Positions 26,896 to 37,355 of a DNA stretch of 64,000 nt are shown here, piece by piece (the stretch's first letter is position 1; the number at the start of each line of letters is the position of its first letter). Below the pieces are notes generated by a model, which saw nothing but the letters and a program-made list of their open reading frames with translations, was not told where the DNA came from and searched no databases. The stretch lies in assembly GCA_022340805.1 (NCBI GenBank), contig JAJDNF010000054.1, positions 98,355 to 162,354 of the forward strand, read 5' to 3'. The position numbers and the translations under genes were made by a program. The stretch comes from Chromatiaceae bacterium. GTDB lineage: Bacteria > Pseudomonadota > Gammaproteobacteria > Chromatiales > Chromatiaceae.

Positions 26896-27124
26896 CGTGC
26901 CTCGGCTATCGTCAATTCCCAGAACGCGGGACCGATCGGCCCGGCCGCGCCCCGCAAACTTCGTATTGTGCCTGGAATTCCGTTCGGTTCTTTGACCCGG
27001 GTTGAATTCTCATAATCCGGGCCTGCTGTGCGCAGAATGCCGGAGGCGCCGGGGCGTAGAGCCTACCGGACTCGCCAGACCGGCGCAAAAGCATCAAGTT
27101 CGGCCGTATTCGGTGGCGCGTGGC
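26896..27124. other. Gap within the ccm operon between ccmB and ccmC
   Basis: This 229-base space interrupts an operon whose other junctions overlap or nearly abut. No open frame of quality and no classical terminator was seen. On the minus strand a TTGACG occurs about 15 bases before the ccmC ATG. It may hold an internal promoter or processing site. Confidence 0.3.
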
Positions 27125-27793
27125 TCAATCCTCGGCGACCCGCAGCGCGGCCGCGGTAGCGAGCGGCGCCAGCACCAGGCTGGCCACCAGGATTGCCGCC
27201 AGCATCGACAGGTGCGACTGACCGCCGAGCCCCGAGACAGTCGCCTCGACCGCCCCCGCACCGAAAATCAGCACCGGAATGTACAGCGGCAGCACCAGCA
27301 GGGCTAGCAAGACACCGCCGGAGCGCAGTCCGAGTGTCAGCGCCGCGCCGATCGCGCCGATCAGACTCAGTGCCGGGGTGCCTAGCAGCAGCGAAACGAC
27401 CAGTGTCCCGAGCGCCTCCCACGACAGATCGTACTGTACGCCGAGCAGCGGTGACATCAACACCAGCGGGATGCCGCTGACCAGCCAGTGGGCGATCACC
27501 TTGCCGGCCACCAGCAGGGACACCGGTTGCGGGGTGAGGAGCATCTGCTCCAGGGTGCCGTCGCGGTGGTCGGCGGAGAAGATCAGTTCCAGCGCGAGCA
27601 TCGAGGCGAGTAATGCGCCGACCCATACGATCCCCGGTGCGATCAGGCGCAGGGTATCCGGCTCCGGCCCGATGCCGAGCGGAAACAGGCTGACCACGAT
27701 CACGAAAAAAATCAGCGTGGTGAAGATGTCCGAGCGGCGCCGCATTGCGATCGTCAGGTCGCGCCGGATGATCCAGTACAGGGGCTCAAACAT
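27125..27793 (-). CDS. ccmB: Heme exporter protein CcmB
   Basis: CcmB is the membrane subunit of the CcmAB ABC transporter that frees heme-loaded CcmE from CcmC. The 222-aa protein starts MFEPLYWIIRRDLTIAMRRR. It has about six helices and the CcmB-typical segments SLFPLGIGPEPDTLRLIAPG, ADHRDGTLEQMLLTPQP and LPLYIPVLIFGAGAVEA. I chose the ATG at 27793, which overlaps the ccmA end by 8 bases, rather than the GTG-type start 12 codons earlier. Confidence 0.95.
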   Translation of the reverse strand: MFEPLYWIIRRDLTIAMRRRSDIFTTLIFFVIVVSLFPLGIGPEPDTLRLIAPGIVWVGALLASMLALELIFSADHRDGTLEQMLLTPQPVSLLVAGKVIAHWLVSGIPLVLMSPLLGVQYDLSWEALGTLVVSLLLGTPALSLIGAIGAALTLGLRSGGVLLALLVLPLYIPVLIFGAGAVEATVSGLGGQSHLSMLAAILVASLVLAPLATAAALRVAED

Positions 27794-28445
27794 CTGCGCG
27801 GCCCAAGCTGATCGTGCGGGTGTGTTCACCGATCATGGCCACCTCCTGGTGGGTGGTGATGATCGCCACGCCGCCATTAGCCACGTGCTGGCGGATCACC
27901 TCCTGCAGCAGCTGTACCGCGTCGACATCGAGCGCGGTGAAGGGTTCGTCGAGGATCCAGACACGCGCCCTGTTGACCAGCAGGCGGGCGAGCGCGACGC
28001 GTCGTTTCTGGCCCTGCGAGAGATGTTTACTGGGCAGGTCCTCGTGTCCCTTCAGGCCGATCTCACCGAGGACTTCCCAGGCACGTTTCTCGCTGAGTTG
28101 GAGCCCATCCAGCACCGAGGATATGCGCAGATTCTCGACCGCCGTGAGGTCGCCCTTGATGCCGTTGAGGTGGCCAAGGTAGAGCAGGTGACGTGAATAT
28201 TCTTCGCGCAGGCTGCGGATGTTCTGACCGGCCCAGCGGACCTCCCCCGACTCGGGCAGGAGCAGGCCGGCGAGCGCGCGCAGCAGGGTGGTCTTGCCGC
28301 TGCCGTTGTGCCCCTTGAGGTGCAGCAGTTCGCCACCCTGGACCGCGAAACTCAGGTCGCGGAACAGTACCCGGTCACCGCGGACGCAGCACAGCGCCTG
28401 TATCTGCAGGGACGGTTCGGTGTTGGCGTCGATCATCGCGTGCAT
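27786..28445 (-). CDS. ccmA: Heme exporter ATP-binding protein CcmA
   Basis: CcmA is the ABC ATPase of the cytochrome c maturation system. The 219-aa protein has Walker A (KGHNGSGKTTLLRALAG), the signature (LSQGQKRRVALARLL), Walker B (RVWILDEPFTALD) and the H-loop (IITTHQE). Two start codons are close together (MHA-MIDANTEP); I give the upstream one. It heads the ccmABCDEFGHI operon, divergent from a Crp/Fnr-family regulator. Confidence 0.96.
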   Translation of the reverse strand: MHAMIDANTEPSLQIQALCCVRGDRVLFRDLSFAVQGGELLHLKGHNGSGKTTLLRALAGLLLPESGEVRWAGQNIRSLREEYSRHLLYLGHLNGIKGDLTAVENLRISSVLDGLQLSEKRAWEVLGEIGLKGHEDLPSKHLSQGQKRRVALARLLVNRARVWILDEPFTALDVDAVQLLQEVIRQHVANGGVAIITTHQEVAMIGEHTRTISLGRADV

Positions 28446-28682
28446 GCTGCTGTTTAAACGCGCCAAGTCTACACTAATCCCTTCTCGGGCAGCTGCGCGC
28501 GATGGACGTAAACCCCTGATCGGGCATGGGAACCCGCGTGCAACTGCGCGCCGACCTGCTCTATCATGCCGCACACGGCTGTATGTTCACGACGCTGCGC
28601 CAGCAGCAGCTGCGCTGGTTACCGGTCCGGTCTGGCGGAGCGCCGGCCGGCAGCTATGACAGCGACAGGAGAAAAGGGACCC

Positions 28683-29429
28683 GTGCCGAAGAACAAGCTG
28701 ACGGAGTTGGGCGCCGCGTCCACCCGATGCGCTGTATGCCCGATACGCGAAAAAGCGCTGTTCCAGGTGGTCGCGGAGGACTATCTGGCCGAGGCCGAGT
28801 CGCGCCGCACGGCCCAGTATCGGCTGCCCGCGCGCACTTCCCTTTACCAGGAGGCAGCGCAGGCAAGCATGGCCTACACCCTGTTCGAGGGCTGGATTCT
28901 GCTCTACCGCACGCATTTCGACGGCAGTCGGCAGGGCTTGCGGATCGCGCTGCCAGGCGATTTCGTCGGTTATGCGCCGGCCTCCGACGCCACCTACAGC
29001 CACGGCGCGATGGCGATCACCGATGTGACGGTATGCGGATTTCGCCAGGCGGATATGCACGCCATGATCGACAATCACACCGATATCGCCCGGCAGATCA
29101 GCAACATCCAGTCGGGCTATCTCGCAACCTGCGAGTCCAACGTTCTCGGTCTCGGGCGAAAATCGGCCGAGCAGCGTATCGCGCACGCGGTCGCAGACCT
29201 GTATCACCGCCTCGATCTGCGCGCCGAGGTGGACGGCGCAAGCTGCAGTATGCCGTTTCCGCTCACCCAGGAGATGCTCGGCGAACTGACCGGTCTCACG
29301 CCGGTACACACCAACCGCGTGCTGCGCAAGCTGCGTGCCGAGGGCATCCTGCGTTGCGAGCGCCAGCGGGCGGAGATCCAGGACCTGGCCCGCCTGGTCG
29401 AGCTCGGGGGATATCACTCGGTTGGATAG
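28683..29429 (+). CDS. Crp/Fnr-family transcription regulator with partial Fe-S ligand set
   Basis: This 248-aa regulator has the cAMP-receptor-like N-terminal domain (LFEGWILLYRTHFDGSRQGLR, ALPGDFVG) and a C-terminal helix-turn-helix (TQEMLGELTGLTPVHTNRVLRKL). Cys16 and Cys19 (RCAVCPIR) and Cys118 (TVCGF) line up with Fnr Cys20, Cys23 and Cys122, but the residue matching Fnr Cys29 is Ala25. It might bind an atypical cluster or none. I chose GTG at 28683 because AGGAGAAAAGGG precedes it; an ATG at 28656 is possible. It is divergent from ccmA and upstream of a cytochrome c, so control of respiration genes is a reasonable guess. Confidence 0.8.
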   Translation: MPKNKLTELGAASTRCAVCPIREKALFQVVAEDYLAEAESRRTAQYRLPARTSLYQEAAQASMAYTLFEGWILLYRTHFDGSRQGLRIALPGDFVGYAPASDATYSHGAMAITDVTVCGFRQADMHAMIDNHTDIARQISNIQSGYLATCESNVLGLGRKSAEQRIAHAVADLYHRLDLRAEVDGASCSMPFPLTQEMLGELTGLTPVHTNRVLRKLRAEGILRCERQRAEIQDLARLVELGGYHSVG

Positions 29430-29470
29430 GCCGGATTGGATCGGCAGTACCCCCACCTGGCGCTAGCCGC

Positions 29471-29476
29471 TATAAT
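29471..29476 (+). promoter_or_regulatory. Candidate -10 box (TATAAT) upstream of cytochrome c gene
   Basis: A perfect TATAAT lies 63 bases before the cytochrome start. No good -35 hexamer sits 16-18 bases upstream, which could fit an activator-dependent promoter. This is a motif match only. Confidence 0.35.
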
Positions 29477-29538
29477 CGCCCGGCATTTTTCCCGGGCCGA
29501 GCCCGGCAGACCGCTGAATATTCCGAGGAGCGACTATC

Positions 29539-30390
29539 GTGTCCGCACACAACGACACCGCCTTTCTGCGCATGTTTATGATGATTCTCGGGGCGCTCGT
29601 CGCCTTCACCGTGGTTATTTTCATCGTCGCCCACCTGATCATCGGTACGGTGGAAGAGGAGCGCGGCGAGGACCCGCGCCTGCGTGCCGTGATCGCGGAG
29701 CGCATCAAGCCAGTCGGCGCGGTGAATGTCGCGGCCGTCGGTGCGGCCCCTGAGGCGCCCAAGAGTGGCGCCGAAATCGTCGCCGCGGCCTGTAACGCGT
29801 GCCATGGCGCCGGCGTACTGGGTGCCCCAAAGATCGGCGACAAAGACGCCTGGTCGCAGCGGCTCGCGGCCCAGGGTGGGATCGACGGGCTGTTGAAGAG
29901 CGCGATTGCCGGCAAGGGTGGAATGCCGCCGAAAGGGGGCGCGATGGTCAGCGATGACGAGCTCCGCGCCGCCATCCAAGAAATGCTGGACAAGAGCGGC
30001 GTGGATGTCGCGGCGGCCGCCGCGCCGGAGGCCCAGTCCGGGCCAGTCGAGGCGGTCAAAGAGATGGCCGGCAGCGTGGTCGAGGGTGCCAAGTCGATGG
30101 TGGCAGCCGTGATGCCCGCCCCGGTGAGCGAGGCGCCTGCCGTCGACCTGGTCAAGGGCAAGTCGGTTTACGACAGCGCATGCTTCGTTTGCCACGGGAC
30201 CGGTGCGGCCGGTGCACCGAAGATCGGCGACAAGGCCGCCTGGGCGCCGCGCATTGCACAGGGCATGGATGCGCTGGTGCACAGTGCGCTCAACGGCAAG
30301 AATGCGATGCCACCCAAGGGCGGGCGCATGGACATCGCCGATGACGATGTGAGGGCTGGCGTCGCCTATCTGGTCAACCAGAGCGAATAA
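29539..30390 (+). CDS. Membrane-anchored diheme c-type cytochrome (cytochrome c5-like)
   Basis: This 283-aa protein has an N-terminal membrane anchor (about residues 11-36) and two heme c domains. Heme motifs are CNACH (85-89) and CFVCH (215-219). Each is followed by the GAPKIGDK segment and a Met-ligand loop (GGMPPKGG, NAMPPKGG), the pattern of cytochrome c5-type domains. An Ala/Val-rich linker (about 150-205) joins the domains; the two halves look like an internal duplication. It starts with GTG after a GAGGAG ribosome site. Likely role: periplasmic electron transfer to a terminal oxidase or reductase. Being next to ccm and the Crp/Fnr gene supports a respiratory role. Confidence 0.9.
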   Translation: MSAHNDTAFLRMFMMILGALVAFTVVIFIVAHLIIGTVEEERGEDPRLRAVIAERIKPVGAVNVAAVGAAPEAPKSGAEIVAAACNACHGAGVLGAPKIGDKDAWSQRLAAQGGIDGLLKSAIAGKGGMPPKGGAMVSDDELRAAIQEMLDKSGVDVAAAAAPEAQSGPVEAVKEMAGSVVEGAKSMVAAVMPAPVSEAPAVDLVKGKSVYDSACFVCHGTGAAGAPKIGDKAAWAPRIAQGMDALVHSALNGKNAMPPKGGRMDIADDDVRAGVAYLVNQSE

Positions 30391-30451
30391 CGCGATCCGC
30401 GGGTCGGGCGGCTTGGGCGTGCTGCGCCGCCGCCCGCCCACTGCATGAAGA

Positions 30452-30474
30452 AAGCCCGGCCGAGTGCCGGGCTT
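30452..30474. terminator. Bidirectional terminator between cytochrome c and rep
   Basis: A 9-bp perfect stem (AAGCCCGGC with GCCGGGCTT) around a 5-nt loop sits between two convergent genes. On the minus strand it is followed by TTTCTTC, and on the plus strand the stem itself ends in TT. It can end both transcripts. Confidence 0.7.
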
Positions 30475-30484
30475 GTCGTCTGCG

Positions 30485-32491
<2,007 letters not shown>

Positions 32492-32496
32492 TAAGG

Positions 32497-33369
32497 TCAG
32501 GCGTCCTCGCCGAACAAGGGACGCTTGACGCGGTACAGCGCCGAGATGTCCTCGTCGCCGTGACCCTCGGCCATCAGGCGCTCGTAGTGCACCAGGGTCA
32601 TCTCGACCATCGGCAGCTGAACGTCGTCCGCGGCCAGCATCGTCTGGCAGATCTTCAGATCCTTGTGATGCAGGGCCACGCGGAATCCGGGCGCGAACAC
32701 GCCGCGGGTCATGCTGCGTCCGCGGTGTTCGACAAACCAGTTGCCGGCCGCGCCGCTGCTGACCACGTCGACGACCTTGTCCATGTCCAGGCCCTGGTGC
32801 TGACCGAACGCCAGCGCCTCGGTGACTGCCTGGTTGATCCCGGCGCACATGATCTGGTTGACCGCCTTGGTGGCCTGGCCGCTGCCGACCGGGCCCATGT
32901 GCACGACCTTGCGGCTGATGCATTCGAGTACCGGCATGATCTGTTTCAGTACCGCCTGGTCACCGCCGATCATCATCACCATGGTCGCCTTTTCGGCGCC
33001 CTCCTTGCCGCCGGAAACAGGTGCATCGAGAAAATGGATGCCGTGCGCCTCGAGCCGTTCGAAGACCCGGCGCGCGGTCTCGATGCTGACCGTCGAGGTG
33101 TCGAGGACCACGCTGCCGGCACTCATCACCTTGGCCAGGCGGTCGGCCACCTGCTCCAGATCGGCGTCGGCCGAGACCGAGGTGATCACCAGGTCGGAGC
33201 GGCCCGCAGCGGCTTCCAGCGAGTCGGCGATCGCAAACCCGTGCTGCGTGGCGGCGGCTTGTGCGCGCTCCGGCGAGCGGTTCCATGCGTGGGTGAGATG
33301 GCCGGCGCGGAACAGGTTTCCGGCCATGCCTGCGCCCATGGCGCCTAGGCCGATGACGGTGGTCTTCAT
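32497..33369 (-). CDS. 3-hydroxyisobutyrate dehydrogenase-like NAD(P)-dependent oxidoreductase
   Basis: This 290-aa enzyme belongs to the beta-hydroxyacid dehydrogenase family (MmsB, GarR, GlxR). It has the Rossmann start VIGLGAMGAGMAGNLFRAGH, the substrate-binding LDAPVSGGKEGAEKATM, and the catalytic Lys region GSGQATKAVNQIM. Family members reduce or oxidise small beta-hydroxyacids such as 3-hydroxyisobutyrate or tartronate semialdehyde. No pathway genes lie nearby, so the substrate cannot be named. It appears co-transcribed with rep, 5 bases downstream. Confidence 0.87.
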   Translation of the reverse strand: MKTTVIGLGAMGAGMAGNLFRAGHLTHAWNRSPERAQAAATQHGFAIADSLEAAAGRSDLVITSVSADADLEQVADRLAKVMSAGSVVLDTSTVSIETARRVFERLEAHGIHFLDAPVSGGKEGAEKATMVMMIGGDQAVLKQIMPVLECISRKVVHMGPVGSGQATKAVNQIMCAGINQAVTEALAFGQHQGLDMDKVVDVVSSGAAGNWFVEHRGRSMTRGVFAPGFRVALHHKDLKICQTMLAADDVQLPMVEMTLVHYERLMAEGHGDEDISALYRVKRPLFGEDA

Positions 33370-33737
33370 AGGTTCGTTCTCTTTGAGTTGTGCGTGTGGT
33401 GGCAACACCCGGGGGGGCTACAATCCTACCGACGCAGGCCGCGACCGCCAAGCCGCGATTGCCTGGAGCGCGGCATGGCCGCGCCTCGTGGGCAAATGTT
33501 GCCGGGTTATCGGTCGATAACCCTGGTGTGGCCGGCCAGCACGGCTCGCGGCATGCCATCTGCGAGGCAGTGTCTGGCGATGCTGAGAGCGGCAATCTAC
33601 CTCCCCGTGCAGGAGGGGCAGGTGACGCTGCCGGCGTTGTAGGCAGGGGGCGGAGTGAACTGCACCTCGTCCCGGCGAGGCCCGGCGTGCGAAACTGTCG
33701 AACAGACGTCGATTTATACGGATTAGGAGAACGGCCT
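33370..33737. other. Intergenic region upstream of the DUF2782-type gene
   Basis: About 370 bases between divergent genes. Short open frames on both strands look like chance, with no family character or ribosome sites. I see no tRNA, strong hairpin or repeat in it. It presumably holds promoters for both neighbours. Confidence 0.3.
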
Positions 33738-34085
33738 GTGTCGCAGGAATTGGGTTCGATGAGGAATCGGGTTGTGGGGTTGGCCCTGCTGACTGCCGCG
33801 GGTTGCGTGTGGGCGGCAGACGGCGAGCCTGTGGAGGCTCCACCGCCCCCGCCGCAATTGCAGTCTGGCGAGGCCCTCGAGCCCGAGGTCACGATACGCC
33901 GCACCGAGCAGGAAACGATCTACGAGTACCGGCGCAACGGTCAGCTTTTTCTGGTGCGCGTGCAGCCGAGATTCGGGCCACCGTACCACTTCGTCGACGT
34001 CAACGGTGATGGTCGGCTCGACTACCATCCCGGCGACCCGATGCGCGACAACGTCAACCAGTGGATACTCTGGCGCTGGCAGTAG
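33738..34085 (+). CDS. DUF2782-type periplasmic protein
   Basis: This 115-aa protein has a signal peptide (NRVVGLALLTAAGCVWAADG). A Pro-rich stretch follows, then a compact domain with ETIYEYRRNGQLFLVRVQP, YHFVDVNGDGRLDY and the closing NQWILWRWQ. This matches my memory of DUF2782, a small gammaproteobacterial family of unknown function, often near polA. The GTG start is preceded by AGGAGA; an ATG seven codons later is possible. It is convergent with rdgB. Confidence 0.7.
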   Translation: MSQELGSMRNRVVGLALLTAAGCVWAADGEPVEAPPPPPQLQSGEALEPEVTIRRTEQETIYEYRRNGQLFLVRVQPRFGPPYHFVDVNGDGRLDYHPGDPMRDNVNQWILWRWQ

Positions 34086-34111
34086 GCGTCCGAACGGACA
34101 GGACCCTGGGC

Positions 34112-34705
34112 TCAGCGTTGGCGTAGCGCCGCCAGCAGGCAGCGCAGCGCCTGTCCACGGTGGCTGAGTTCGTTCTTGCGTTCCGCAGGCAGCTCGGCGG
34201 CGCTGCAGCCCGCGGTCGGGACGAAGAACAGCGGATCGTAACCAAAGCCGGCGTCACCCTGCTCGAGCGTCAGGATCGTGCCCTCCCAGGTGCCCTGGCA
34301 GATGATCGGCGTAGGGTCGTCGGCATGCCTCAGGAAGACCAGCAGGCATTGAAAGCGCGCGCTGCGCTGCGCCGTCGGCACCCCTTCAAGCGCCGCCAGC
34401 AGCTTGGCGTTGTTGGCCGCGCTGCTGCCGTCCCCGGCATAACGGGCCGAATAGATCCCCGGTGCACCGTTCAGGTAGTCGACCTCGATGCCCGAGTCGT
34501 CCGCGATGGCCGGCAGGCCAGTGTGCATTGCCGCGTTGCGCGCCTTGATGATCGCATTTTCGACAAAGGTCAGACCGGTTTCGTCCGCATCGGGCACACC
34601 GAAATCGGATTGCGGGGCGACGCTGATGTCCTGGTCCGCGAGCAGTTCACTGAATTCCTTTACTTTGCCTTTGTTGCCGGTGGCAAGGACGACCCGTTGT
34701 GACAT
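34112..34705 (-). CDS. rdgB: dITP/XTP pyrophosphatase RdgB (Ham1)
   Basis: This 197-aa enzyme hydrolyses non-canonical purine nucleotides (dITP, XTP) to monophosphates and keeps them out of DNA. It shows [13 protein letters not shown], the [11 protein letters not shown] and [24 protein letters not shown] motifs, and GFGYDPLFF near the end. The ATG at [13 protein letters not shown] fits the family. It lies downstream of rph, a common gammaproteobacterial pairing. Confidence 0.96.
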   Translation of the reverse strand: MSQRVVLATGNKGKVKEFSELLADQDISVAPQSDFGVPDADETGLTFVENAIIKARNAAMHTGLPAIADDSGIEVDYLNGAPGIYSARYAGDGSSAANNAKLLAALEGVPTAQRSARFQCLLVFLRHADDPTPIICQGTWEGTILTLEQGDAGFGYDPLFFVPTAGCSAAELPAERKNELSHRGQALRCLLAALRQR

Positions 34706-34752
34706 GCGATAGGCTCCGTGGATGTGACTGGTCGGTGGGCGATGCGCGTGCT

Positions 34753-35472
34753 TCAATGGCCGCCGATCACGGCGTCCTGCGCGGCGATGATCTGTGCCAC
34801 GCCGCTGCGGGCCAGATCGAGCATCGCGTTCATCTCGTCGGTCGAAAATGGCGTGCCCTCGGCCGTCCCCTGGATCTCGATGAAGCGTCCCCGGTTGTCC
34901 ATGACGACGTTCATGTCGGTCTCGGCGCTGGAGTCTTCGGCGTAGTCCAGATCCAGTACCGGCGTGCCACCGTAGATCCCCACGGAGACCGAGGCGACGT
35001 TGCCGTTGATCGGGTCCTGCTCGAGGTCCCCGCTCAGGCGCAGCTTGTGCAGGGCATGGCTGAGAGCGACGAAGGCGCCGGAGATCGCCGCAGTGCGCGT
35101 TCCGCCGTCGGCCTGGATCACGTCACAGTCGAGTGTGATGGTGCGCGGCCCGAGCTTTTTCAGATCGAGCGAGGCACGCAGCGCACGGCCAATGAGGCGC
35201 TGGATTTCCATGGTCCGCCCCCCCTGGCCGCCACGCGCCGCCTCGCGACCCATGCGACTGTGAGTGGAACGCGGCAGCATGCCGTATTCAGCGGTCACCC
35301 AGCCCTGGGTCTCGTCGCGCAGCCAGCGCGGCTGGCGGTCTTCGACGCTTGCGGTGCAGATCACCTTGGTGTTGCCAAAGGCCACCAGCACCGAGCCCTC
35401 GGCATGCATCGTGAAGTTCGGAGTGAAGGAGATCGGCCGCATCTGGTTCGGCGCACGTCCGCTGGGTCGCAT
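34753..35472 (-). CDS. rph: Ribonuclease PH
   Basis: RNase PH is a phosphorolytic 3'-5' exoribonuclease that trims tRNA 3' ends. The 239-aa protein starts [16 protein letters not shown]. It has [48 protein letters not shown] and [21 protein letters not shown], all family hallmarks, and ends without truncation. Its ATG is 1-2 bases after the stop of the phosphatase gene, so it may belong to the kinase-phosphatase operon. Confidence 0.97.
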   Translation of the reverse strand: MRPSGRAPNQMRPISFTPNFTMHAEGSVLVAFGNTKVICTASVEDRQPRWLRDETQGWVTAEYGMLPRSTHSRMGREAARGGQGGRTMEIQRLIGRALRASLDLKKLGPRTITLDCDVIQADGGTRTAAISGAFVALSHALHKLRLSGDLEQDPINGNVASVSVGIYGGTPVLDLDYAEDSSAETDMNVVMDNRGRFIEIQGTAEGTPFSTDEMNAMLDLARSGVAQIIAAQDAVIGGH

Positions 35473-35473
35473 A

Positions 35474-36334
35474 TCATTTACCTTGTTTGTGAGGTTCGCT
35501 GGTCTTTTTCAGCACGCTGTGCAAATGCTCTATGGCCTGGTCCAGCTGGGGATCGTCCGGCATCTCGACCAGGCCGGCGCGTTCGCCGGCCTGGTCCGCG
35601 CTGGCAAGCCAGTGCATCGCCACCGCGGTCACATTGTCGCTGTTCGGTGCGCCTGCTGCCCGTTCGACCAGACCCTTCAGTCGCGATTCGAACGGGCTGC
35701 CGGGCTCCCCAAGCCCTTCTACCAGGGCCTGTCTGGGCAGCTGACCCCAAAGCCCGTCGGAACATAGCACGAGCACGTCGTCGGTTTGCAACAGGGTCGG
35801 TGGCCCGCAGGTGGTAGTGGGCGGCACTGCCAGCCCCCCGAGGCAGCGCGTCAGGCTGGCACGTGGGCGCGATGCCTCGCTCTCGCTCTGGCGCACGAAG
35901 CGGATCTGCGAGTGGTCGCGCGTCTGGGCGCGTACATCGCCGTCGCGGATCAGGTACAGACGGCTGTCGCCGACATGCGCCCAATAGGCTATGCCCCCCT
36001 GCACCACGGCGAGCACCGCCGTGGTGCGTGGCGCGATAGGTGGCTCCTGTCGGCGGCCAAAGCGGAGGATCGCGGTGTGTGCCTTGCCGATGCATTGCAG
36101 CATGAAGTTCTCGGGATCGAACAGCGGCTTGGGCGTCTGCCGAAACATCGATTCGCACACGTCGACCAGCAGCTGGGCCGCCACTTCGCCGCGCGGATGC
36201 CCACCCAGCCCATCGGCCAGTCCGAGCAACATGGTCCCGTTGCCGCTCAGGAACAGGCTGCGGTCCTGGTTGCACTGGCGGTCGCCGAGGGCGGTCGCTT
36301 TGGCCGCCTCGAACAGCGTTTCGGGCGAATTCAT
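35474..36334 (-). CDS. PP2C-family Ser/Thr protein phosphatase
   Basis: This 286-aa enzyme is a metal-dependent phosphatase. Metal-binding motifs are present: [48 protein letters not shown] and [13 protein letters not shown]. The start overlaps the kinase gene stop by 4 bases, so the kinase and phosphatase are co-translated as an opposing pair. It has no transmembrane helix, so it is probably cytoplasmic. Confidence 0.88.
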   Translation of the reverse strand: MNSPETLFEAAKATALGDRQCNQDRSLFLSGNGTMLLGLADGLGGHPRGEVAAQLLVDVCESMFRQTPKPLFDPENFMLQCIGKAHTAILRFGRRQEPPIAPRTTAVLAVVQGGIAYWAHVGDSRLYLIRDGDVRAQTRDHSQIRFVRQSESEASRPRASLTRCLGGLAVPPTTTCGPPTLLQTDDVLVLCSDGLWGQLPRQALVEGLGEPGSPFESRLKGLVERAAGAPNSDNVTAVAMHWLASADQAGERAGLVEMPDDPQLDQAIEHLHSVLKKTSEPHKQGK

Positions 36335-37245
36335 CCTGCCGGCTCCGCGTCTGGCGGGTCCCTGGGTATCTGAATGCGGCCGAGCAGTGCGTCGCGCAGT
36401 GCGTCGGCGCTCTGCGGGCGCTGGGCGGCATCGATCCGCATCGCCCAATCGACCGATTCCAGGATCTCGCGCGGGTAACGGCGACCGAACGCGTCGATCG
36501 CCGGCACCAGCGCGTCGTGCGCGTGGCGTTCGACCGCGGACGGCGGTGGTTTGCCCTCGATGCAGGCGCGCATGGTCGCTCCGACCGCGTACACGTCGGT
36601 GTAAGGACCGACCCTGGCCGACGCGTAGTACTGCTCGATTGGCGAGAAGCCCGGGGTAACGACCTGGGCCTTCTTGCCGCCGATATCGTCGAGGTGATAG
36701 ACGGCGCCAAAATCCAGCAGCAGGGGATTGCCGCCGGGTCGCAGGTGGATGTTGCTCGGTTTGATGTCCAGGTGGAGATGCTGGCGGCTGTGGATCAGCG
36801 CCAAGGCGTCCAGCAGCGGCGGGAACACCGTCATCAGGAAATTCGTGCTGAGTCCCCCCTGGCGCTTCTTGATATAGCGCCCGAGGTTCTTGCCCGGCTC
36901 GTAGTTCATCACCAGGTAGGCGGTGTTATTGGCAAGAAAACAGTTGCGCACATGCACGATATTCGGGTGGCGCAGCGTCGTCAGGACGCGCGCCTCCTGG
37001 TAGAACAGGCGGCGGCCGCGCTGAAAGCTCTCGTATTTGTCTTCCTGCAGGACCGCCACGGCCAGGCCGTTTTGTCGTGTGCCGAAGCGCTTCGGCAGGT
37101 ATTCCTTGATCGCGACCTCGTCATGGTTGTCCTCGTCCTCGGCCAGATAGATCAGGCTGAACCCGCCACTGCCAATCAGTTTCGTGATCCGGTAACAGTC
37201 GAGCACGGTGCCGATCGGAAGACTGTCGCGGGGGCGGGCAGACAT
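36331..37245 (-). CDS. Eukaryotic-like Ser/Thr protein kinase
   Basis: This roughly 304-aa kinase has the glycine loop IGSGGFSLIY (from about residue 24), the lysine in VAIKEY (Lys47), the alpha-C Glu in FYQEARVL, catalytic loop HLHLDIKPSNIHL (Asp160, Lys162, Asn165) and DFG (178-180). The residue before the catalytic Asp is Leu rather than Arg, a non-RD kinase, so activation-loop control may differ. It has no C-terminal transmembrane segment or PASTA domains, unlike PknB of Gram-positives. It is paired with the PP2C phosphatase downstream. Targets are unknown. Confidence 0.87.
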   Translation of the reverse strand: MSARPRDSLPIGTVLDCYRITKLIGSGGFSLIYLAEDEDNHDEVAIKEYLPKRFGTRQNGLAVAVLQEDKYESFQRGRRLFYQEARVLTTLRHPNIVHVRNCFLANNTAYLVMNYEPGKNLGRYIKKRQGGLSTNFLMTVFPPLLDALALIHSRQHLHLDIKPSNIHLRPGGNPLLLDFGAVYHLDDIGGKKAQVVTPGFSPIEQYYASARVGPYTDVYAVGATMRACIEGKPPPSAVERHAHDALVPAIDAFGRRYPREILESVDWAMRIDAAQRPQSADALRDALLGRIQIPRDPPDAEPAG

Positions 37246-37355
37246 GCGGTCGCGTTGGTCTCGGTGCGTTAGAGGGAGATGGCTTATGATACACACAAAG
37301 CCCGAAATCGATGCCCATCGCGAATGGGATCCGGGTGCCTAAGCAGGGGACGAAT

